Counted from the stretch's first letter, positions 43,717 to 52,410 are shown. The stretch: DNA of 64,000 nucleotides from Mesotoga prima MesG1.Ag.4.2 (GCF_000147715.2 NC_017934.1:2542001-2606000); one strand, 5' to 3'. Numbers and translations: made by a program. The notes: a model not told the origin generated them from the sequence alone.

Positions 43717-44769
43717 ATGAAGATGAAAAGACTGATCTGGGTTACGGGTCTTCTATTGGTTGCATTTGTTATTGGCGGCTGTATTCCCTTTCCCAAAGTG
43801 AAGAATTACCGCGCATGGGTAGTGGGGCAGACAGACTCAAACGGAATCGCAATGCTTTACTTCTCGGACGATTCCGGTGAAACGTGGACACGCCAGGCAA
43901 TGGACACCCTGCCTGAAGGTAAGAGTTTGGAGGACGTTCTTTCCGTAGACCAGAATAGAGTCTGGGCTTGCGGTTCAGACGGGTTATTGCTGAAAACGAC
44001 TAACGGCGGCTCCGACTGGGAGATAGTTGGAGTATCGGAAGTTGCCACTGATTCTTTTTTCTCTTTCCTTTCGATTTTTGAAGATAGAATTTGGGTAAGC
44101 GGTGACGAAGGACTTGTAATCTTCTCTGATGACTACGGTGGGAGCTGGACAGTATGCGACCTCCCCGAAATGGCTTCAGAGTATATTATTCAAGGAATCC
44201 ATGCAATAAACGAGGACGTGATTTATGCTGTTGGAAACAAATCAACTCCCAGAGCCGGCATAGTTCTGAAGAGCGAAGACGGCGGCCAGACCTGGGAAGA
44301 GATTGAACTGCCAAACAATTACAATGACAATGGATGGATAGGTGTAAAGGCCACAGATGAAAACCACATAGTTATCCACGGTGGCCAGGGCCATTATGTG
44401 GTAACCGCGAATGGTGGGAAACAATGGGTTACGGGAGGTCCTCTTTTCGCTAAAGACCTGAACTCTCTGGTAATGCTGGATAGTTCAACTTACTGGGCAG
44501 CCTGCGATTTCGATACGATAATCCTTACTGAAAACAGTGGAATAAGTTGGGAGGAGCAGCCTCCGGCAGGAACGAGCAATTCCTTTCTGTTAGGAATAGA
44601 TGCTCTCGACAGGAGTAACGCGTTGGTTGTCGGCTCATCGGCCGGATACCCACAATTCGGAAAGATACTGCGCACAAAAGACGGAGGAAAGAACTGGGAA
44701 GTAGTTCTTAGTGCAGAGGAATGTCCATTTACCTTGGCTCATGTTTCGATAGCCGAAAAGAGAATGTGA
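43717..44769 (+). CDS. Lipoprotein with YCF48/BNR-like beta-propeller repeats
   Basis: 350 residues. The ATG at 43717 follows AAAGGAGG. The lipobox is VIGGC. The body has repeated 'SDDSGETWTRQAM', 'KTTNGGSDWEIVG', 'SDDYGGSWTVCDL', 'SEDGGQTWEEIEL', 'TANGGKQWVTGG', 'TENSGISWEEQPP' and 'TKDGGKNWEVVLS' turns, which are BNR/Asp-box-like loops of a seven-bladed propeller as in YCF48/HCF136. The repeats are structural, and partner or ligand is unknown. Immediately downstream begins the tandem repeat region. Confidence 0.9.
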   Translation: MKMKRLIWVTGLLLVAFVIGGCIPFPKVKNYRAWVVGQTDSNGIAMLYFSDDSGETWTRQAMDTLPEGKSLEDVLSVDQNRVWACGSDGLLLKTTNGGSDWEIVGVSEVATDSFFSFLSIFEDRIWVSGDEGLVIFSDDYGGSWTVCDLPEMASEYIIQGIHAINEDVIYAVGNKSTPRAGIVLKSEDGGQTWEEIELPNNYNDNGWIGVKATDENHIVIHGGQGHYVVTANGGKQWVTGGPLFAKDLNSLVMLDSSTYWAACDFDTIILTENSGISWEEQPPAGTSNSFLLGIDALDRSNALVVGSSAGYPQFGKILRTKDGGKNWEVVLSAEECPFTLAHVSIAEKRM

Positions 44770-44812
44770 AAACCAAGATTAGTTCCAAGATGCAAGTTGT
44801 GAGTTGTAAGAC

Positions 44813-45214
44813 CGGCGTCGGGGGTTGGAAAATCAAGAGAAACTGGTTGACCGTTGAGCGGTTCTCCGTTCACCGAAAAAAACCCGTTCTTCGTTCTTGG
44901 TCAAAGTGAAAAAACGAGAGATTCTGAATCAAGTTCAGATGACGGTATGTGACATTTTCGTAATCGCCTAACACTGTCATCCCGAACTTGTTTCGGGATC
45001 TGGTGCTTTCCGTGGTTGGGGATAGCGGGTTGGGGGTTGGATAGAGCAAAGGGACTGGTTGGCCGTTGAATGGTTCTCCGTTCACCGAAAAAAACCCGTT
45101 CTTCGTTCTTGGTCAAAGTGAAAAAACGAGAGATTCTGAATCAAGTTCAGATGACGGTATGTGACATTTTCGTAATCGCCTAACACTGTCATCCCGAACT
45201 TGTTTCGGGATCTG
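44813..45214. repeat. 212-bp tandem repeat array, 5' part
   Basis: One partial and one full unit, in register with two more units after the intron. Each unit runs from 'gtgctttccgtggttgggga' through 'agcgggttgggggttggata', 'ccgttcttcgttcttggtca', 'gattctgaatcaagttcaga' and ends in an 8-bp palindrome ATCCCGAA-cttgt-TTCGGGAT plus CTG. GGGATCTG recurs at 44995 and 45207, exactly 212 bp apart. Frames that look open across this array are repeat translations, not genes. Confidence 0.92.
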
Positions 45215-45813
45215 GTGCGCCCGGCATGATACACAACTATAGGGTGAAAGACCCGAATGCGGGGAGTCAAAGAAGCATTAGCCAGAGGCAAGGGTGTCAC
45301 TGGTAACGGTGAATCTGAAGGAAGCCCGAGGCAAAGTCCGGAACTGAACGAAAGTGAACCAGGGATGGCCGTTACAGTAGGGTAACCCTGCCAGATAAGG
45401 GAAAGCCCTGACTCCAGCTGTAAAGGTTTGGATGGCAGGATTCGGATGAAAGTGGTGTATCTTACCCGGGGAAGTCCTCATGAGTCCGAAAGGGGTAACC
45501 GTTAGCAAGGAGGTGATCCAAGTTAACGGAAAGCTCAGGAGGATGGCAGACGAACCCGTAGTAGTGAAGAACCTCTCCGAAAGGGGAAGGGACCTTGGCT
45601 AAAAGCCAAGGGGGTGATGGGGAAGTCGAAAGGCTCCATCACTTGCGAAGGGGGGAAGGATCGAAGAAATGTGATCGGAAGACAGATAAGAGATTCAGCT
45701 TAGACAGTTAAAGACAAGGTACAGATTCCCGAAAGGGTAGAGAAGCCAGTCATTAGTTGTCGCAATAACATCTGAGACTACAACCGTTGGAAGAGAGCAT
45801 ACAGGAGAAAGAG

Positions 45814-47081
45814 ATGAAGTATTACAGTCTAATCGACAAAGTCTATTCGGAGAAGAACCTTTTAAAAGCCTATGGCAGGGTAGAATCCAACAGAGGAGCC
45901 CCCGGTATAGACGGAGTAACCGTAGAGATATTCGCAGAGAAACTTCCCGAAGAAATCGAGAGACTATCCGGAGAAATCAAGAGAGGCGAATACAAACCCA
46001 TGTCACTCAGGAGGGTAGAGATCCCGAAAGCCGACGGTAAAACGAGGCAATTGGGAATACCTGCAGTGAGAGACAGGGTTGTACAGCAATCTCTCAAGGA
46101 GGTACTCGAACCGATATTCGAGGAAGGATTCCATCCCTCCAGTTACGGTTACAGAAAGGGAAGAAATGCCTGGCAGGCAGTGGAGAAGGCGAAAGCCTTC
46201 GCATCCAAATACGGACTGTGTAATGTAGTGGAACTTGACCTCAGTGAATGTTTCGACACTCTGGATCATGAGAAGATAATAGACTCCGTAGCCGAGAGAG
46301 TGAGTGATGGAAAGATACTCAAACTCATACGGGCAATACTGAAGAGCGGAGTAATGGAAGATGGAGTCTGGAAGGCAACAGAGACTGGCAGTCCACAGGG
46401 AGGAGTAATAAGCCCGCTGCTGGCTAACATCTATCTGAACGAATTCGATCAGAAGATGAAAGCCAGAGGAATAAGGATAGTCAGATACGCAGACGACATA
46501 CTGATCTTCTCGAAAACCCAGGAAGAAGCCCGAGAGTTTCTGGCAATCGCGATAAACATACTGGAGATTGACATGAAGCTCAAGGTCAACAGAAACAAGA
46601 CGAGAATCACAACACTTGAAGATGGATTTCACTTTCTTGGCTTCGAAATAAAGGCGAGAGAGTGGGGATAGAGAAATCCAGATTGAAGAGATTCAAGGAA
46701 AAGGTCAGGAAACTTACAAGAAGGAATCAGAGCAGGCCGGTAAAGGAGATAGTGAAACAGCTCAATCCACTGTTGAGGGGATTCGCCAGCTATTTCAGGA
46801 TAGTGGATTTCCAATCCATTTTGAGGGGACTTCTGAGCTGGATAAGGAGAAGGCTAAGAGCCATCATACTACACCAGTGGAAGACCACCAAGAAACTGAA
46901 CAGAGTTCTCAGAAGGACCGGATGGAAAGAGAAAGTCAACATGAGAATGAACAAATGGCGATCTTCTCACTCAAAAGCAGCCAATTACGCCATCCCCAAC
47001 AGGTTCTTTGAAGAGATGAACCTAGTCGATATGACAAAATACCATCATCCCCTGTCGAAATTTCCGATACTTGATCCATGA
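45814..47081 (+). pseudogene. Group II intron reverse transcriptase/maturase, frameshifted
   Basis: The ATG at 45814 has GGAG 6 nt upstream. The RT domain is intact: 'RGAPGIDGVTVEIF', 'RQLGIPAVRDRVVQQSLKEV', 'SYGYRKGRNAWQAVEKAK', 'VVELDLSECFDTLDH', 'GSPQGGVISPLLANIYL' and the active-site 'RYADDILIF'. After 'FHFLGFEIKA' the frame changes at a GAGAGAG run (46657-46663). Frame 1 stops at 46671, and a second frame open from 46662 carries the maturase domain ('LTRRNQSRPVKEIVKQLN', 'PLLRGFASYF', 'IRRRLRAIILHQWK', 'GWKEKVNMRMNKW') to a stop at 47081. A 2-bp duplication in the dinucleotide run explains this. There is no endonuclease domain, as usual in class C. Confidence 0.88.
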
Positions 47082-47110
47082 GCCGTGTACGCGGCCCGTA
47101 CGCACGGTTC
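47080..47110 (+). ncRNA. Group II intron domain V
   Basis: GAGCCGTGTACGCGGCCCGT followed by ACGCACGGTTC folds into the short bulged hairpin with the AGC triad near its base that is the catalytic core of group II introns. It overlaps the ORF stop codon. Domain VI (47116-47149) follows with a GC-rich stem and an unpaired A near 'cctActcgat' as likely branch point. Confidence 0.88.
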
Positions 47111-47149
47111 TGTGAGAGGACGAGGGGCTCCGCCCCTCTCCTACTCGAT

Positions 47150-47655
47150 GTGCTTTCCGTGGTTGGGGATAGCGGGTTGGGGGTTGGATAGAGCAAAGGG
47201 ACTGGTTGGCCGTTGAATGGTTCTCCGTTCACCGAAAAAAACCCGTTCTTCGTTCTTGGTCAAAGTGAAAAAACGAGAGATTCTGAATCAAGTTCAGATG
47301 ACGGTATGTGACGTTTTCGTAATCGCCTAACACTGTCATCCCGAACTTGTTTCGGGATCTGGTGCTTTCCGTCGTTGGGGATAGCGGGTTGGGGGTTGGA
47401 TAGAGCAAAGGGACTGGTTGGCCGTTGAATGGTTCTCCGTTCGCCGAAAAAAACCCGTTCTTCGTTCTTGGTCAAAGTGAAAAAACGAGAGATTCTGAAT
47501 CAAGTTCAGAATTACAGTATGTGACGTTTTCGTAATCGCCTAACACTGTCATCCCGAATTTGTTTCGGGATCTGGTGCTTTCCGTGGTTGGGGATAGCGG
47601 GTTGGGGGTTGGATAGAGCAAAGGGACTGGTTGGCCGTTGAATGGTTCTTCGTGA
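47150..47655. repeat. 212-bp tandem repeat array, 3' part
   Basis: Two full units and the start of a third. Unit ends (GGGATCTG) fall at 47361 and 47574, 213 bp apart. The second unit has 'agaattacagt' in place of 'agatgacggt', and one palindrome arm has a single change. The third unit breaks off after 'ccgttgaatggttcttcg'. Confidence 0.92.
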
Positions 47656-48180
47656 GAGCCAATAGCAAATGCAAGATGGGCACTAGGGGGGACAGACACC
47701 GGAAAACCTGTCCCCACATTTCGGGTAATCTTCTCGGAGGAAGGAGGACCGTTGACGGACAACGTAGTCTTCGGCTTCAACGGTTTCTTTAAAGAGGCTC
47801 TTCTGCCCGCGAAACAGGCCTTGCGTCTTTGAGAGGGCTTCCTCTTCGGGCGAACCGCCGTTCGCCCCTACAGAATCACCTAAGATTGTCATCCCGTAGA
47901 GCCTGCCCTGAAGTGCTCCTGTTAAGGGTTCCTATACGGGATCTGGTTAATGATCTCGATAACGGACAACGATAATCAATCTCGTCCTCTCGGCAAGCAC
48001 AGTGAACTCTCGACAATGCTCTTTCTCGACTCGTCTTATTGAAGGATCGAGATGCTAAAACAATTTCAGATGACGGCATTTGTCGTTTTTTTACTCTAGG
48101 CAATTTGCAACGGCTCTTTCGAAGGACGGGTCCACGATCTTGGACGGTTAACGAAAAACGGTTCTTCACAGCGTTCAGCG
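47656..48180. repeat. Degenerate repeat region with further hairpins
   Basis: It includes a GGGCGAAC-cgcc-GTTCGCCC type hairpin near 47848-47869, and ATCCCGTA (47891-47898) that pairs with TACGGGAT (47935-47942) around a long inner segment ending in the same CTGG as the array palindromes. A 'gatgctaaaacaatttcaga' block near 48050 is a relic of the unit's 'gaatcaagttcagatgacgg' motif. No gene is seen. Confidence 0.7.
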
Positions 48181-48188
48181 GTATTTTC

Positions 48189-48352
48189 CCCGCAAAGCGG
48201 GCATTGCGAACGCCAATGCTTTCCGGCGCACTGCTTCTAATGTTTTATTCTTCGTCTCGCCAGCGAGCATCACTTCCCGACGAAGTCGGCCTCACTTCCC
48301 CGGACGCTTTTCCGGGCATCACTTCCTGGGATGCTCTTCCCAGCATCACTTC
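48189..48352. repeat. Modular array of different hairpins joined by a 9-nt linker
   Basis: Six stem-loops are each followed directly by a CATCACTTC-like nonamer. H1 48189-48201 (CCCGC/GCGGG, linker cattgcgaa), H2 48211-48228 (CGCC/GGCG, linker cactgcttc), H3 48256-48267 (CTCGC/GCGAG, catcacttc), H4 48277-48289 (CCGAC/GTCGG, cctcacttc), H5 48299-48316 (CCCGGA/TCCGGG, catcacttc), H6 48326-48343 (CTGGGA/TCCCAG, catcacttc). Arms differ in sequence but pair perfectly, and linkers are nearly constant. H3-H6 and their linkers abut with no spare bases. Function unknown. Confidence 0.85.
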
Positions 48353-48520
48353 TTGAAATGTTCTTGCCCAGCCTTGCGTCCCACCAAAACCAGCTTAACT
48401 TTAGGTCTTATCCAAGGATGGATTTGTGGTCTTGAACTACGAAACAAGGGTGTCTTTTTCTTCACCATGAGACATTGCACATTCCCGGCCCCCCACTTCA
48501 CGAATTTTTAACCAACACTA

Positions 48521-48538
48521 TATTATGACGTCATAATA
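48521..48538. promoter_or_regulatory. PadR operator candidate 1
   Basis: TATTATGACGTCATAATA is a perfect 18-bp palindrome 53 bp upstream of the padR-like start. PadR-family proteins bind such dyads and usually repress their own operon. Confidence 0.65.
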
Positions 48539-48543
48539 GTACT

Positions 48544-48554
48544 GTGTGATACAC
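48544..48554. promoter_or_regulatory. PadR operator candidate 2
   Basis: GTGTGATACAC is an 11-bp palindrome inside a longer imperfect dyad (ACTGTGTGATACACTGT), next to a possible -10 box TATACT at 48557-48562. Confidence 0.5.
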
Positions 48555-48590
48555 TGTATACTATTATCAACATAGTACAGAGGTGATGTT

Positions 48591-48914
48591 ATGGACATAG
48601 GAAAACTGGCAACGGAAATGAACAGGGGCTTCATTCAACTCTTAGTCATGGTTATGCTCGATGAACCAATGTACGGCTACGATATCGTTAAAACACTCGG
48701 AGAAAGGAACTTCTCAATCGACGAGAACACCCTGTACCCTCTTCTACGAAGACTTGAAGAAAGGGAGATTCTTTCTAGCGAGTGGAGAGTTGAGGAGAAC
48801 AAACCCAGGAAATACTATTTCGTATCGGAAACTGGACGACAGGTGAGAAAGGAATTGCTGAGAATTTGGAATGAGCAGGAACAACTTCTAAAAAGCTTCG
48901 TTGGGGAGGAATGA
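48591..48914 (+). CDS. PadR-family transcriptional regulator
   Basis: 107 residues from the ATG at 48591 with GAGGTGATG upstream. Winged-helix PadR domain: 'MLDEPMYGYDIVKTLGERNF', 'DENTLYPLLRRLEEREILSS', 'EWRVEENKPRKYYFVSETGR'. It overlaps the next gene (ATGA), so the two are translationally coupled. This PadR plus HAAS-membrane-protein pair is common in Gram-positive and related bacteria, the regulator controlling its own operon in response to envelope or drug stress. Confidence 0.95.
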   Translation: MDIGKLATEMNRGFIQLLVMVMLDEPMYGYDIVKTLGERNFSIDENTLYPLLRRLEEREILSSEWRVEENKPRKYYFVSETGRQVRKELLRIWNEQEQLLKSFVGEE

Positions 48915-49849
48915 AAATGGAAAGACTGAAAAAGTATCTTGACGATGTGCGAACGTTCTTACCGGGAACCAATCCAAAAAAAGTGGATGAGATTCTAAGA
49001 GAGATTGAAAGTCATGTACTGGAAAGAGCAGAGAGGGAACATGGAGAAATTAATGACACTGCAGTCGCGATGACGATCAAGGAATACGGTTCACCAGAAG
49101 AGGTTGCGGCAAGGTATTATGAAGGCGGTCCGATCATCGCCCCTCATCTGAAGAACTATCTCTTCATGTACACCGGAATTCTTTTCGCAATTCATCTTGG
49201 ACTTCATCTTATCGCTTTTGTTTTTGGCGAGAATGGCGCGATCTTTGATTTCAGGGGAACCGATCTGCTAAGCCTTCTCTCACAGCTTCCAGTGACTTTT
49301 ATATTTGACTTCGGACTTGTCAGCTTGATTCTTTACTTCGTGACGCAGGCAAAGGCTACTGCGAAGCTTCCCCACTTCACATATTTCATAAGAGCAGAAA
49401 AGACACCTTCAATGGGAAAGAGAATAGGAGCGCTAATAGGCTCTCTTGTTGGGGCCGGGATAACCTTTCTTGCTTTCACTTACGGACCATTCTATTTGGG
49501 CGGCGGAGAGCTAACGGAGATCGCGATAATCGCGTTGGATTCATTCAAGTTCGCGCTATTCCTTGCTTTTGGGCTGCTTGTCATAGATTCAGTATCCAAC
49601 TTAATCAACATATTCAATTACTCCCGGTTCAGCAAAATCGTATCGAACACTCTTGGCCTTGTCTTTCTCTTTCTGGCCGTTTCACCAGACTATAAACCAG
49701 ATATTGCATCCTATCTGAGTTTGAATCCCTCAAGTATAGATCATCCACTCCTTGTAGCGATTCTATTCTTGATGGCAATTGTAATAATTGTCGATCTGGT
49801 CTTTGAGACGATAAAGTTCTGGGTCAGCAGGATAGTACGAACAGACTGA
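48911..49849 (+). CDS. HAAS-domain membrane protein
   Basis: 312 residues. The ATG at 48911 overlaps the PadR stop. The N-terminal helical region (about 1-75: 'LKKYLDDVRTFLPG', 'VDEILREIESHVLERAEREH', 'YGSPEEVAARYYEG') is the HAAS/DUF1700-type domain that accompanies PadR regulators. Six or seven membrane segments follow. No transport motif is seen. It probably senses or responds to membrane state together with the PadR protein (family inference). Ends at a clear terminator. Confidence 0.88.
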   Translation: MKMERLKKYLDDVRTFLPGTNPKKVDEILREIESHVLERAEREHGEINDTAVAMTIKEYGSPEEVAARYYEGGPIIAPHLKNYLFMYTGILFAIHLGLHLIAFVFGENGAIFDFRGTDLLSLLSQLPVTFIFDFGLVSLILYFVTQAKATAKLPHFTYFIRAEKTPSMGKRIGALIGSLVGAGITFLAFTYGPFYLGGGELTEIAIIALDSFKFALFLAFGLLVIDSVSNLINIFNYSRFSKIVSNTLGLVFLFLAVSPDYKPDIASYLSLNPSSIDHPLLVAILFLMAIVIIVDLVFETIKFWVSRIVRTD

Positions 49850-49868
49850 TTAGACTCCTTTAGAAACT

Positions 49869-49895
49869 GGGAGGGGTGATACCTCTCCCTTTTTT
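49869..49895 (+). terminator. Terminator of the PadR operon
   Basis: An 8-bp stem with one G-T pair (49869-49876 with 49882-49889), a 5-nt loop and a run of six Ts, 20 bp after the stop. Confidence 0.85.
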
Positions 49896-50179
49896 CTACT
49901 GTTTTTAGAAACAAAACATACAGGCTATGAAGATTAGACGTTCACTCTTTCTAAGGCTTTCCCGTCACTGTCTTTCCAGTTCAGAATGAGGTTGTTTGGA
50001 TAAGTCCACTTGTGATATCAACGGACTTCTGTCCTGCGCTTTAAATATACTAACACCCTCTCCTTGATGATAAAATCATAATTGCGCTTCTAATCTATCG
50101 GGAAGTTCTTTAGCTGAAAAGATGTGAAGTTGCAGTTCAACTCTTTGATAAGTTGTTTTCCAAAACTAGGAGGGTCGAT
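49896..50179. other. Upstream region of the ABC permease, no gene
   Basis: AT-rich. A 'gataaaatcata' segment near 50068 could serve as a -10 region, but no clear -35 is visible. No other feature is seen. Confidence 0.4.
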
Positions 50180-51223
50180 GTGGCCACTTTCATTATCAGA
50201 AGGCTTATGTTCCTGCCGCTTGTCGCCTTTGTAGTCACGCTTGTCGTCTTTGCAGTCATCTGGTCTATGGGGCCTGATGTCCTTCTTAGAGCCTATATGA
50301 CGGGGAACGCCTCGAAATCACCAAACGCCGAGCAGAGGATAGTTGAAAAGTACGGGCTTGACAGGCCTGCAGTAGTTATGTACTTCAAGTGGTTCGGAAA
50401 CACTCTCAGAGGCGATATGGGTTACTCTCTTACTGCCGGCTCAAGAGTCTCTGAAGCGATCCTTGTAAGGCTTCCGGCAAGCCTCGAACTACTGATACTG
50501 GCCCTGATTCCCATAATACTCTTCGGTTCGAGACTTGGAATAAGGGCCGCAATGCATCCCGATGGATTTACGGATTCAGTATTCGGATTCCTTTCGATAA
50601 TCGGATGGGCAACTCCCGATTATGTAATGGCGCTCCTCATTCTAGTCGGCAGTTTCACAATATTCGGATGGCTTCCCATTGGCAACCTGACCACTTCTCT
50701 TATCAAAGACTGGAACACTTACAGCAACTCTTTGATAATCGACTCAATACTTAATCTACGTCTAGATATCCTGCTGGCTCAGCTAGTCAATCTAATCCAA
50801 CCTGTTTTGACTCTGTTCATTGTACATTCTGCTTATGTCTTTCAGATAAGCCGGGCAACTGCACTGGAAGTGAAGAAGAAAGACTTCATAAGGGCTGCTA
50901 GATCACGAGGTGTGAGCGAAAGGACCATCATGCTGACTCACGTAAGAAGGAATGCGCTTATTCCTGTAGTTACAGTGGGAGGAGAGCTCTTCGCTTCGCT
51001 TTTCGCAGGGCTCGCATTTGTTGAGACTATTTTTGCAAGGCCTGGCATCGGACGGCTGCTTACGGAAGCAGCAATAAGCTTTGAAGTTCTCACGCTCTCT
51101 GGCCTTGTTCTTCTTATTGCTGCCGTAATGCTGCTCGTGAATATTGTCGTTGATATTATTTACTCTTATTTAGATCCCAGAATTCTTCTCTGGGATAATG
51201 GCAAGAGCGAACGGGGAGAATGA
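50180..51223 (+). CDS. Orphan ABC transporter permease (OppB/DppB type)
   Basis: 347 residues from a GTG at 50180 with AGGAGGG 5 nt upstream. 'FIIRRLMFLPLVAFVVTLVV' starts the first membrane segment, 'IVEKYGLDRPAVVMYFKWFG' and 'GDMGYSLTAGSRVSEAILVR' are typical of OppB-type subunits, and the EAA loop reads 'RAARSRGVSERTIMLTHVRR' then NALIP. Such a permease normally works with an OppC partner, two ATPases and a binding protein, but none is adjacent. The periplasmic insert near 235-260 is longer than usual. Either it pairs with components elsewhere or it is a leftover of a lost operon. Confidence 0.88.
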   Translation: MATFIIRRLMFLPLVAFVVTLVVFAVIWSMGPDVLLRAYMTGNASKSPNAEQRIVEKYGLDRPAVVMYFKWFGNTLRGDMGYSLTAGSRVSEAILVRLPASLELLILALIPIILFGSRLGIRAAMHPDGFTDSVFGFLSIIGWATPDYVMALLILVGSFTIFGWLPIGNLTTSLIKDWNTYSNSLIIDSILNLRLDILLAQLVNLIQPVLTLFIVHSAYVFQISRATALEVKKKDFIRAARSRGVSERTIMLTHVRRNALIPVVTVGGELFASLFAGLAFVETIFARPGIGRLLTEAAISFEVLTLSGLVLLIAAVMLLVNIVVDIIYSYLDPRILLWDNGKSERGE

Positions 51224-51331
51224 TTGTATTAGAGCTTTATGTAGAATTCCCGAGCAGCGAAGCAAACAGTCTGAAAATCAGATTCTTTTCTTGCATAGTG
51301 GACGTACAATGAACTTTAGGGGGTGAGATCT

Positions 51332-51835
51332 ATGAAGAAAGTCTCTCTAGTCCTGTGTCTATTGCTCGCCGGGTCCTTATTACTTGGAAATCTTTCTTTA
51401 GGATTGATAAATGTCGCAGCCAAAACCGAATCCCTTTCAAATACTCCTCTTTCCGGCTTCGTAGGAGTAGATGTGCTAGGTATTGACCTGCGCTATGATG
51501 TAGGACTTTTGTACCTTGGAGCGGCGACTCCGTTTCTCATGTTCACTCTTTCGGAAGATACAGGAGTGAAGTCTTCATTAATAATTCCCGGAATTGCATG
51601 GTATGGTTACATTGGATTGAAACTCGATTTTGGTGTTTTCTATTTTAAGGGGGATATCGGTCACACATTTGCTTTCGGCGAACAGCTACAGCTGGGTTTT
51701 TCTCCTCTAAGACTTGGGTTTGGAATGAACTTCAGTCCCAGTTACTACATAGAGCTAAGCGTCGATACTGTTCTGCAGAAATTCAACGAGACGGTCGGGA
51801 AGATCTTTGACTTTAAGATAGGTTACAGATTCTAG
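51332..51835 (+). CDS. Small secreted beta-barrel-like protein
   Basis: 167 residues. The ATG at 51332 follows GGGGGTGAG. A signal peptide (MKKVSLVLCLLLAGSLLLGN) precedes alternating hydrophobic strands ('GVDVLGIDLRYDVGLLYLG', 'WYGYIGLKLDFGVFYFKGD', 'LRLGFGMNFSPSYYIELSVD') ending in a C-terminal aromatic (KIGYRF), the usual signature of outer-membrane barrels. In a Thermotogae-like cell it would sit in the toga. No family name. A similar short barrel-like protein is at 52411. Confidence 0.75.
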   Translation: MKKVSLVLCLLLAGSLLLGNLSLGLINVAAKTESLSNTPLSGFVGVDVLGIDLRYDVGLLYLGAATPFLMFTLSEDTGVKSSLIIPGIAWYGYIGLKLDFGVFYFKGDIGHTFAFGEQLQLGFSPLRLGFGMNFSPSYYIELSVDTVLQKFNETVGKIFDFKIGYRF

Positions 51836-51858
51836 AAGATCAAAAGAGGTGTTCAGAG

Positions 51859-52359
51859 ATGAAGAGATCTATTGCAACGGCCATTTTGGTAACTGTGCTG
51901 GCAGTCTCTTGTCTTTCCAGAAATCCAACGATTGAGGCTTACAGAAATCATTTCTACTCGATCAACTTCATGGATGTAGAAAACCTAAGTGTAAAACTTA
52001 CTACAGAAAAAATCGATATCTCGAGGAATGAGAAACGAATGCTCAAAGATGGCGATATTCTCGTCTACCTTACTGACGAAGACAGGCTTGGAAAGATGGT
52101 AATACTGGAGCTTGACAAGAATGAGAGCGGCATGCTCTTGTTTGATTTTGTCACGTATGATAAGAATGGAAAGGTCTTCACTGAAAAGAAAGATGTCAAA
52201 TTTCACTCCTCATATGTTTTTGATTTCGACAAAGGCATATTCCCTAAAGAGATAGAAGGGGTCAAACTGTGGTGGCACAGCACTGATGATATTGAAATGT
52301 ATCTTGTCCCATGGGCCCCTACTAAGCTCTTGAAGTATCCCAATGCTGAAATGAACTGA
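51859..52359 (+). CDS. Lipoprotein of unknown function
   Basis: 166 residues from the ATG at 51859 (AGAGGTG upstream). The signal peptide ends in the lipobox LAVSC (Cys18). The mature part is charged, with predicted strands and no motif I recognise. It starts 23 bp after the barrel-like gene and is probably cotranscribed with it. Confidence 0.78.
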   Translation: MKRSIATAILVTVLAVSCLSRNPTIEAYRNHFYSINFMDVENLSVKLTTEKIDISRNEKRMLKDGDILVYLTDEDRLGKMVILELDKNESGMLLFDFVTYDKNGKVFTEKKDVKFHSSYVFDFDKGIFPKEIEGVKLWWHSTDDIEMYLVPWAPTKLLKYPNAEMN

Positions 52360-52410
52360 CCAGCGGGACATTAGTTCGAGAAGACATTTCATAGTATCAG
52401 TAGATTCGTT

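Larger units (their letters stand above)
45215..47149 (+). mobile_element. Group IIC intron, 1935 bp, inserted in the repeat array
   Basis: The 5' end GTGCGCCCGGCATGATACAC and the following 'ctatagggtgaaag', 'caagggtgtcac' and 'gaatctgaaggaag' segments match the layout of known class C introns such as that of Oceanobacillus. The 3' part has domain V (47080-47110) and domain VI ending CTACTCGAT. Removing 45215-47149 restores the repeat (GGGATCTG joined to GTGCTTTCC) with the normal 212-bp spacing, so both ends are fixed by comparison with intact units. Insertion lies 3 nt after a perfect hairpin, the known target preference of class C introns. The intron ORF is frameshifted, so it may be splicing-competent only with help. 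Confidence 0.93.

Noticed and set aside
44813-47655. CRISPR or satellite-encoded protein
   Set aside because: The 212-bp unit is repeated in full with no unique spacers, and the long frames are not conserved as proteins.
44870-47780. Families of 62-102 residue ORFs on the minus strand with repeated 'PKQVRDD' or 'SRNKFGMT' peptides
   Set aside because: They are translations of the 212-bp repeat and its hairpin. They have no ribosome binding sites and repeat with the DNA unit.
48186-48358. CRISPR-like array
   Set aside because: The regular element is the short linker and the variable elements are self-complementary hairpins. There are no 21-40 bp direct repeats and no cas genes.
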